Shown here: positions 42,779 to 48,503 of the stretch, in pieces
Numbering within the stretch: the stretch's first letter is position 1
Layout of the letters: each line of letters opens with the position of its first letter
NCBI GenBank assembly: GCA_029260755.1
Contig: JAJDCQ010000091.1
Coordinates: 62,001 to 126,000, forward strand
Source: Planctomycetota bacterium
GTDB lineage: Bacteria > Planctomycetota > J058 > JAJDCQ01
Length of the DNA: 64,000 nucleotides
Reading direction: 5' to 3'
Program-made: the position numbers and the translations under genes
Notes under the pieces: model-generated
What the model saw: the letters and a program-made list of their open reading frames with translations, nothing else
What the model was told of the DNA's origin: nothing
Databases searched by the model: none

Positions 42779-42849
42779 GACGATGCGCGCCGCGACGACG
42801 AGCAACGTCCGCAATCGCACCGGGATCGGCGTCCCGGGGAGGTCGCGTT

Positions 42850-42858
42850 TGGTAGAAT
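42850..42858 (+). promoter_or_regulatory. Possible extended -10 promoter element
   Basis: TGGTAGAAT fits an extended -10 (TGn plus TAGAAT) and lies about 147 nt before the sigma factor start. No -35 is visible. Confidence 0.35.
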
Positions 42859-43004
42859 CGACGACGCAGACCGAGAGCGGTGGCCGCGCGGCCGTTCGCC
42901 CCTGCCGGACCCCACGTCGGGCGTCGCGACGGGCGCGACGGGCGACGCCGCCCGCGGCGCGGACGCCGCGGAACGCCGCCCGAACTCGAACGGGAGGATC
43001 TTCG

Positions 43005-43658
43005 GTGGCCACGACGGCGCCGACGCCGCAGCAGCTCGCCGACCGCGACGTCATCCTTCGCTGCCGCGAGGGAGACGACGACGCCTACGCGATCCTCGTC
43101 TCGCGCTACGAGCGGCGCGCCTACTGGGTCGCCTACAAGCTGGTCGGCAACCCCGAGGACAGCCGCGACATCGCGCAGGAGGCGTTCATCCGCGTCTTCC
43201 GCTCGATCGAGCGCTTCGACATCAAGCGCAACTTCTACACCTGGCTCTACCAGATCGTCGTGAACCTCTGCATCGACCACCTCCGGTGGGCGAGCGGGCA
43301 TCGCACCCGCCCGATCGATGACGTCGGCGACGTCGGCGGTCAGGCCGAGCGACCGTGGGAGCGACTGGAGCAGGCGGAGCTGCGCGGGCGGATCTTCCAG
43401 GTGCTGGAGGACCTGCCCCCCAAGGACAAGCTGGTGATCGTTCTCCGCGATCTCGAGGGCCTCTCGGCCAAGGAGATCGCCGAGGTCACCGGGAGCACGC
43501 ACGCGACCGTTCGCTGGCGGCTCCACCGCGCGCGGCAGCTCTTCCGGGTCGCCTGGGAGGCGCGCTTCGGCGCGCCCGAGGGCGCCGAGAAGACGGCCGC
43601 CAAGATTCAAGACGCGAAGGCCGAACGGGCCCGAGCGAAGAGCGAGAAGAGCACGTGA
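43005..43658 (+). CDS. ECF RNA polymerase sigma factor
   Basis: A 217-residue sigma factor. Region 2 (about 14-85) carries SRDIAQEAFIRVFRSIERFD and YTWLYQIVVNLCIDHLR; region 4 (about 115-180) carries LPPKDKLVIVLRDLEGLSAK and THATVRWRLHRARQLF. A Lys/Ala-rich tail follows. The frame extends upstream to 42783, but GTG 43005 is preceded by GGGAGG at 7 nt and gives a standard N-terminus. The next genes encode an anti-sigma factor, a degenerate HtrA and a PDZ protein, a layout like a sigmaE envelope-stress circuit. Confidence 0.95.
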   Translation: MATTAPTPQQLADRDVILRCREGDDDAYAILVSRYERRAYWVAYKLVGNPEDSRDIAQEAFIRVFRSIERFDIKRNFYTWLYQIVVNLCIDHLRWASGHRTRPIDDVGDVGGQAERPWERLEQAELRGRIFQVLEDLPPKDKLVIVLRDLEGLSAKEIAEVTGSTHATVRWRLHRARQLFRVAWEARFGAPEGAEKTAAKIQDAKAERARAKSEKST

Positions 43659-43726
43659 TCGACCGAGCCGAGGGGGCTTCGTTCGAGAGCGAACGCGAAC
43701 GCATCGCGAAGGAAGCGAGCGCCGAG

Positions 43727-44506
43727 ATGACTGACACCGTGACGAGCTGTGCGGATGCTGCCGCCCGCCTGCCCCTGCGGGGCGAGGACGAGCTGTCGAC
43801 CGCCGAGTCCCACGCCCTCGAGGCCCACCTCGATGCGTGCGCTCCGTGCCGAGCCCAGGCCGCCGCCTTCGAGGCCGATCGCTCGGTCCTCGCCGACCTC
43901 GGTCGGGGGATGGCGGACGCGCCGGCGCTCGAGGGGTTCGGCGACGGCGTGATGGCGCGCTGGCGCCGCGAGCGCGACGCCGCCGGTCCCGCGGCCGCCC
44001 CGATCGACGACGGCGGGCGCGACCTGCTCGCCGCCGATGCGTGGGAGAGCGGCCCGGCGCAGGGCGTTTCGGCCGGGGTGACCTCGTCGGCGTCGATTCC
44101 GGCGGCGCCCGTGGTGGCCCAGCCCGGGCGAGGCTTCGCCGGACTCGGCGCGCTGATCATGATCGCCGCGGCCGCGGTGATCGTCGCGATGATCGTCCTC
44201 GAGCCGGGCGAGACCTCGGCGCCTTCGGGCGATGGCGGTGCGGTCGCCGACGGCGACGAGCATCCGTCGATCCGTGAGGAAGGCGAGACCGAGGTGATCG
44301 TCGGGCCGGACGGTCGGACGCGCCGGATCAAGTTCGACAGCCGTCCGACCCGGACGTTCGCGGGCAACCGCGCCGATCGCGTCGGCGACGGCACCGAGGG
44401 CGACGCGAGCCCGTCGCCCGAGGACGAGGAGCTCCCCGAGTCGGTCCGCCGTCAGTTCGGCCTCGACGAGGCCGGCCCGGCGCCCGCCTACATGGAGGGG
44501 CTCTAG
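43727..44506 (+). CDS. Anti-sigma factor with zinc-finger domain
   Basis: A 259-residue membrane protein. The ZAS-type zinc motif HLDACAPC lies at about residues 35-42, in a small helical domain that binds the sigma factor. A transmembrane helix (about 141-163) and an acidic outer domain with RFxxRPTRTF-like basic patches follow. A GTG at 43655 overlapping the sigma stop is also in frame and would add 24 residues; the ATG at 43727 gives a more typical start and has GGAAG upstream. It should inhibit the sigma factor encoded just before it. The extracytoplasmic part may be the target of a stress protease. Confidence 0.85.
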   Translation: MTDTVTSCADAAARLPLRGEDELSTAESHALEAHLDACAPCRAQAAAFEADRSVLADLGRGMADAPALEGFGDGVMARWRRERDAAGPAAAPIDDGGRDLLAADAWESGPAQGVSAGVTSSASIPAAPVVAQPGRGFAGLGALIMIAAAAVIVAMIVLEPGETSAPSGDGGAVADGDEHPSIREEGETEVIVGPDGRTRRIKFDSRPTRTFAGNRADRVGDGTEGDASPSPEDEELPESVRRQFGLDEAGPAPAYMEGL

Positions 44507-44509
44507 GCC

Positions 44510-45682
44510 GTGTCTCCTCGCCTCGGGCTCGGAACGATCGCCTTCGTCGCGCTCGTCCTGCTCGGGGCCGATCGCGCATCGGCGCAGGACGCCCCCGATG
44601 AAGGCGCCCGAAGAGAGGGCGGCTTCGACCTCGCCGGCTTCGAGCGGGCGATCGAGGAGGTCGCCGATGCGGTCCGCCCGACCGTCGTCTCGATCCGGCT
44701 CGCGCGCCGGGTCGGCGTCGATGGCGAGCGCGAGGGCGAGCTCCGGGCGGTCCCCCTCACCGTCGAGCTCTCCGGCGTCGTCATCTCCCGGGAGAGTGAC
44801 GTCGGGACGATCGTCACCCTCGGGCGCGAGCTGCTCCGCGCCGACGCCGCCACGATCCGCTTCCCGGACGGTCACGAGGTCGCCGGCCGGATCACCGGCG
44901 TCGATCCCGACACCACGATCGGGCTGATCACCGTCGACGCGGCCGCCGCGGGCGACCGCCTCGTCGCGGCCACCCTCGGCGACGACCGACGTCTCCGACC
45001 GGGAAGCATCGTCGTCGCGGTCGGCAACCCGTTCGGGCTTCGCGGAAGCGTCTCGTTCGGTTGCGTCGCCGGCGTCGGTCGGACGGTCCACCAGGGACGG
45101 ACCGTCTTCGACGACGCGATCCAGATCACCACCGCGGTCAACCCCGGCGATCCCGGCGGGTTTCTCGCGAACGTGCGGGGCGAGCTCGTCGGTCTCCTCT
45201 CGACGAGCTACCAGCCCGAGCCGCCCGAGCGTCTCCGGGATCTCCTCGCGCCGCGGATGGCCCGCGCCGAGGGGATTCACTTCGCCGTGCCGGTCCGGAT
45301 CGTCTCGGACGTCGTCAGCCGGCTCCGCCGGGATGGCAAGGTGCGGCGCGGTTGGCTCGGGGCGGACGTCCTCACGATCGACCGGGCCGTCCGGGAGAAA
45401 CATGGCCTCGAGGGCGGCGTGATGCTGATCCGGGTGGCCGAGAAGGGGCCCGCGGCCGCCGCAAAGCTCGAGCGAAGTGATATCATCGTGACGTGGGGCG
45501 GCGCGGCGGTCGACGGGATCGACGCGCTTCGCCGTCAGGTCTGGGGGGCTTCCCCCGGAACCGAGGTCGAGCTCGGCGTGATTCGATCGGGCGAGCGGAT
45601 CGCCGTCCGGATCACGGTGGGTGAGCGGCCGGCGCCGGGCGCCGGCGACGAGAAGAAGGAAGGCGAGCGCGTTCCGCGGTGA
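44510..45682 (+). CDS. HtrA-like protein lacking all triad residues, in sigma/anti-sigma operon
   Basis: A 390-residue exported protein starting at GTG three bases after the anti-sigma stop. A signal peptide (about 6-25) precedes an HtrA fold (about 42-270) and a PDZ domain (about 285-375). The Ser position is Pro215 (NPGDPGGFL), the Asp position is Thr136 (DPDTTIGLI) and the His position is Arg106 (IVTLGRELL); none of the triad is left. The GNPFGL motif and the PDZ are intact. In E. coli the protease DegS cleaves the anti-sigma factor RseA and senses misfolded porins through its PDZ; here the protein could sense through PDZ without cutting. This is inference from context. Confidence 0.88.
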   Translation: MSPRLGLGTIAFVALVLLGADRASAQDAPDEGARREGGFDLAGFERAIEEVADAVRPTVVSIRLARRVGVDGEREGELRAVPLTVELSGVVISRESDVGTIVTLGRELLRADAATIRFPDGHEVAGRITGVDPDTTIGLITVDAAAAGDRLVAATLGDDRRLRPGSIVVAVGNPFGLRGSVSFGCVAGVGRTVHQGRTVFDDAIQITTAVNPGDPGGFLANVRGELVGLLSTSYQPEPPERLRDLLAPRMARAEGIHFAVPVRIVSDVVSRLRRDGKVRRGWLGADVLTIDRAVREKHGLEGGVMLIRVAEKGPAAAAKLERSDIIVTWGGAAVDGIDALRRQVWGASPGTEVELGVIRSGERIAVRITVGERPAPGAGDEKKEGERVPR

Positions 45683-45721
45683 GTCGCCGGCGACCGCGCT
45701 CGTGAACACGGAGATGCACCG

Positions 45722-46633
45722 ATGAAGCTGTTGACAGGCAACCGGGGATGGGCCGCGATCGCGCTGGCCGTGGCGCTGGGCTGCGTGACGCTCGCCGCGA
45801 CGCCGACCGCCGCCGTGGCCGGCGACGACAAGGCGACCGCCGACGAGGTCCGCGACCTCATCCGGTCGCTCGGCGCGGATGACCCCGACGTCCGGGAGAA
45901 GGCGACCGAGCGCCTCGTGGCGATCGGCCGACCGGCGCTCGAGGCGCTGCGCGAGGCGGCCGAGAGCCCCGACTTCGAGGTCCGGTGGCGCGCCAAGGAG
46001 GCGCTCAGCCAGATCGAGGGGACGCCCGAGTCCCCCGAGGACGCGCCGCGGACGCGCGCCCGGGGTCCGGACGGGACCGAGGATCCGAACGGCGCGATGC
46101 CCGGCGTTCCCGAGATGGAGGAGCTCCTCAAGGGCGTTCCCGGTCTCGAGGAGGCGTTCGGCGAGTCGATGAAGGAGGCCTTCGAGGAGCTCCGCCGGGC
46201 GATGGGCGGCGAGCAGCCGCCGCAGGGCGACCCGAATCGTCCGCGGGTCCGGATCTTCCAGGGCGGCGGCCAGGGCGGCGAGTGGCAGCTCCGCGAGGTC
46301 TCGCCGGGCGCGTCCTCCCTCGGCGACCTCGGCATGGAGGTGCAGCGGGTGCCGGCGGCGCTGCGCGCGCACCTCAGCGTTCCGCCCGGCGGCGGGCTGC
46401 TCGTCACCAAGGTGAAGAAGGACGGCCTCGCCGCGTCGATCGGCGTGAAGCGCTACGACGTGATCTTCGGCCTCGACGACGAGATCGTTCGCAAGGCGGC
46501 CGACCTCGACCCGATCGTCGATCCGAAGAAGAAGATGGTGCTCCGCGTGATCCGGAAGGCGTCGGCGATCGAGATCGAGATCGGCGGCCCGCCGACGACC
46601 GAGCCCGAGACGCCCGATGAGGGGCCGAAGTAA
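45722..46633 (+). CDS. Exported HEAT-repeat and PDZ-domain protein
   Basis: A 303-residue exported protein. A signal peptide (about 1-34) is followed by two HEAT-like repeats (about 40-98; DPDVREKATERLVAIGRPAL), a linker with a short helix and a PDZ domain (about 205-290) recognisable by LLVTKVKKDGLAASIGVKRY and DVIFGLDDEIV. It is the last gene of the second sigma factor operon, 39 nt after the degenerate HtrA. PDZ domains bind C-termini or exposed beta strands, so it may help recognise damaged envelope proteins. A signal anchor rather than a cleaved peptide is possible. Confidence 0.88.
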   Translation: MKLLTGNRGWAAIALAVALGCVTLAATPTAAVAGDDKATADEVRDLIRSLGADDPDVREKATERLVAIGRPALEALREAAESPDFEVRWRAKEALSQIEGTPESPEDAPRTRARGPDGTEDPNGAMPGVPEMEELLKGVPGLEEAFGESMKEAFEELRRAMGGEQPPQGDPNRPRVRIFQGGGQGGEWQLREVSPGASSLGDLGMEVQRVPAALRAHLSVPPGGGLLVTKVKKDGLAASIGVKRYDVIFGLDDEIVRKAADLDPIVDPKKKMVLRVIRKASAIEIEIGGPPTTEPETPDEGPK

Positions 46634-46668
46634 CCGCGCGCCGAGACGCCCTCGTCCGACGAGCGCCG

Positions 46669-46718
46669 AAGGGGTCAGCTCCCGTTCTCACGAGACCGAG
46701 AACGGGAGCTGGCCCCTT
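46669..46718. repeat. REP-like hairpin (second copy type)
   Basis: Arms 46669-46689 and 46698-46718 pair over 21 bp with one G-T pair around an 8-nt loop. It shares the outer AAGGGGTCAG with the hairpin at 23304-23372 but differs inside. It lies after the last gene of the sigma operon and could act as a transcription end or mRNA stabiliser. Confidence 0.85.
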
Positions 46719-46737
46719 TGGTCGTAGAAGTCCCGCC

Positions 46738-46766
46738 TTGACAGTTGGATGCGCCCCGACGACGAT
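46738..46766 (+). promoter_or_regulatory. Candidate promoter with consensus -35
   Basis: TTGACA (46738-46743) is a perfect -35; the hexamer 17 bp later is GACGAT, a poor -10. It lies 30 nt before the double-receiver gene. Confidence 0.3.
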
Positions 46767-46795
46767 GGAAGGGCGGGACCTCCCCCACCACTTGA

Positions 46796-48100
46796 ATGCG
46801 GACGATGACCGATCGAGCGCCGTCTCCAGATCCCGTCTTCCGCCTCCTCGCCAGGATCGCGGCGCTCCAGGAGGCGCCCGGGCCCGAGACGGCGGACGCC
46901 GTCGCCAGGGAGGCCCGCGCGGTCGCCGGTCAGCTTCGCGGCCTCCAGCACGTCGTCCGCCAGGTGAAGCCGCAGCTCTCGGGCATGCTCGAGGTGATGG
47001 GGAGCCTGCTCGAACGGGTCAAGGGCGACATCCAGGAGAGCGACCGCCAGACCCTGAGCGCGCTCGCGAGCCGGATCGCCCGGATCCTCGCCGCGGTCGA
47101 AGACACGGGCGAGCTCGCCGGCGGGGGACTGCCGGCGGCGATCGCCGGCGCATCGAGCGTCCCGAGCCATGTCCCGGGTGACGTCGAAGGCGCTTCGAGC
47201 GCCACGCCGGCCTCCGCGTCCGCCTCTGGCCCCGCGCCGGCCCCGCCGCCGGCCGTCGCCCCGGTCGCGTCGGCGCCCGAGCGAGCCGCCGCGGCTCCGC
47301 CGCCCCGCACCGCGTCCGCGCCGGCCGCGTCGACCGTCGAGAGCAACGGCGTCACCGTGCTCGTCTGTGATCGGGACACCCTGATCGTGCGGATGCTCGC
47401 GGCGGTCCTCAAGCGCCGGGGCTACGAGGTGCTCTCCTCCTCCACCTTCGGCCAGGCGTTCGCGCAGGCGACCGCCCGCCGCCCCGACGTCCTCGTCGTC
47501 GACCCGGCCGGCCGGTCGGGGCCGGTCGTCGAGCGCCTGACGACGCTCGCGGCGAACGAGGCGCTCGCCGACGTGCCGATCATCGTCTGCTCCGCGACGA
47601 GCCTCGGGAGCGGCTCCTACGCTCGGAGCGTCGTCGAGTGGCTCCCCAAGCCGATCGACACCCAGGACCTCCTTGGCGCGCTCGAGCGCGCGACGAGCAG
47701 CGCCACGAGCAAGACGCGGGTGCTCGTCGTCGAGGACAACGAGAGCGTGGCGCTCACCCTCACCCGACTCCTCGAGCGTCACGGCGCCGAGGTCGTCCAC
47801 GCCCGAAGCGGGCTCCGCGCCGTGCAGCTCTCGCAGCGGACGAACGTCGACATGGTCGTCCTCGACGTCGGCCTGCCCGAGTTCGACGGCTTCACCGTCG
47901 TCGATCAGCTCCGGGCCTCGGAGCGCACCTGCGACCTCCCGATCATGATCTACACCGGACGCGACCTCGACGACGCGCAGCGCGAACGGCTGACCCTCGG
48001 CCGGACGGTCTTCCTGCGGAAGGGCGACGCGTCGACCGAGGACCTGGAGATGCGGCTCGTCGGGTTGCTGGCGGCCTGCGGGGTCGGCAACGGCGGCTGA
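46796..48100 (+). CDS. Protein with two tandem response-regulator receiver domains
   Basis: A 434-residue cytoplasmic protein. An N-terminal helical region (about 10-105) is followed by an Ala/Pro linker (about 115-183) and two CheY-like receivers. The first (about 187-300) has VCDRD, a candidate phospho-acceptor in PDVLVVDPAG and the conserved Lys in LPKPID. The second (about 305-425) has VVEDNES, the acceptor in VVLDVGLPEFDGF and a terminal Lys in LRKGD. There is no DNA-binding or enzymatic output domain; it may act as a phosphate relay or through the N-terminal helices. No histidine kinase gene lies nearby. ATG 46805 is an alternative start. Confidence 0.9.
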   Translation: MRTMTDRAPSPDPVFRLLARIAALQEAPGPETADAVAREARAVAGQLRGLQHVVRQVKPQLSGMLEVMGSLLERVKGDIQESDRQTLSALASRIARILAAVEDTGELAGGGLPAAIAGASSVPSHVPGDVEGASSATPASASASGPAPAPPPAVAPVASAPERAAAAPPPRTASAPAASTVESNGVTVLVCDRDTLIVRMLAAVLKRRGYEVLSSSTFGQAFAQATARRPDVLVVDPAGRSGPVVERLTTLAANEALADVPIIVCSATSLGSGSYARSVVEWLPKPIDTQDLLGALERATSSATSKTRVLVVEDNESVALTLTRLLERHGAEVVHARSGLRAVQLSQRTNVDMVVLDVGLPEFDGFTVVDQLRASERTCDLPIMIYTGRDLDDAQRERLTLGRTVFLRKGDASTEDLEMRLVGLLAACGVGNGG

Positions 48101-48151
48101 GCCACCGCTTCTCTCGCGCAGCGGCCGGGAACCGGACCTCGGCGACTCGCC

Positions 48152-48235
48152 ATCCGCGTCATCCGCGTCATCCGCGGTTCCCACTGGTTCGACGCCGAGA
48201 GAGACCGAACCGCGGATTTCGCGGACGACACGGAT
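48152..48235. repeat. Inverted repeat of the 9-bp-unit family, copy 4
   Basis: The left arm (48152-48180; units ATCCGCGTC) pairs with the right arm (48207-48235). The loop and right flank match the elements at 11 kb and 17 kb closely (for example GGTTCGACGCCGAGAG in the loop). Confidence 0.85.
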
Positions 48236-48342
48236 TGTCTCGGGCGTCGCCGAGCCATTGCCGGCGCGTCGCGGTGCTCCGCCCGAGAGTCCTGTTTCTG
48301 GAAGAGCGTTCCTGGAACAGCTCCCGGACGCCGGCAACTCGC

Positions 48343-48425
48343 AATCCGCGGAATCCGCGAAATCCGCGGTTCCACTTGTTTCACGGCGAGAGAACGAAAC
48401 CGCGGATTGTTGGATTGGCTGGATT
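48343..48425. repeat. Inverted repeat of the 9-bp-unit family, copy 5 (decayed right arm)
   Basis: The left arm (48343-48372) has three intact units AATCCGCGn; the right arm (48396-48425) begins with ACCGCGGATT but continues as GTTGGATTGG, so its later units have drifted. Confidence 0.8.
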
Positions 48426-48503
48426 CGTCCCGGTCGGTGCGACGTCACTGCCGTGTCGGCGCCACCTGTTTCTGGAACGAGCCTGGAGCACCGGGCCGAA
48501 CAT

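Larger units (their letters stand above)
48101..48503. other. Repeat-filled gap between convergent genes
   Basis: A 403-bp gene-free stretch with two complete units of the 9-bp-based repeat family in direct orientation (cores at 48152-48235 and 48343-48425). Both are followed by a CCTGTTTCTGGAA segment (about 48291 and 48467). Open frames here translate to repetitive peptides and are not genes. Confidence 0.85.

Noticed and set aside
42783..43004. N-terminal extension of the second ECF sigma factor
   Set aside because: The frame is open, but the 74 extra residues are Arg/Thr-rich and non-coding in character; GTG 43005 has a strong ribosome site and overlaps the family start.
39662..43054. 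1130-residue minus-strand frame across the HtrA genes
   Set aside because: It spans several well-supported plus-strand genes with signal peptides and fold motifs and has no recognisable domain. High G+C makes long antisense frames common.
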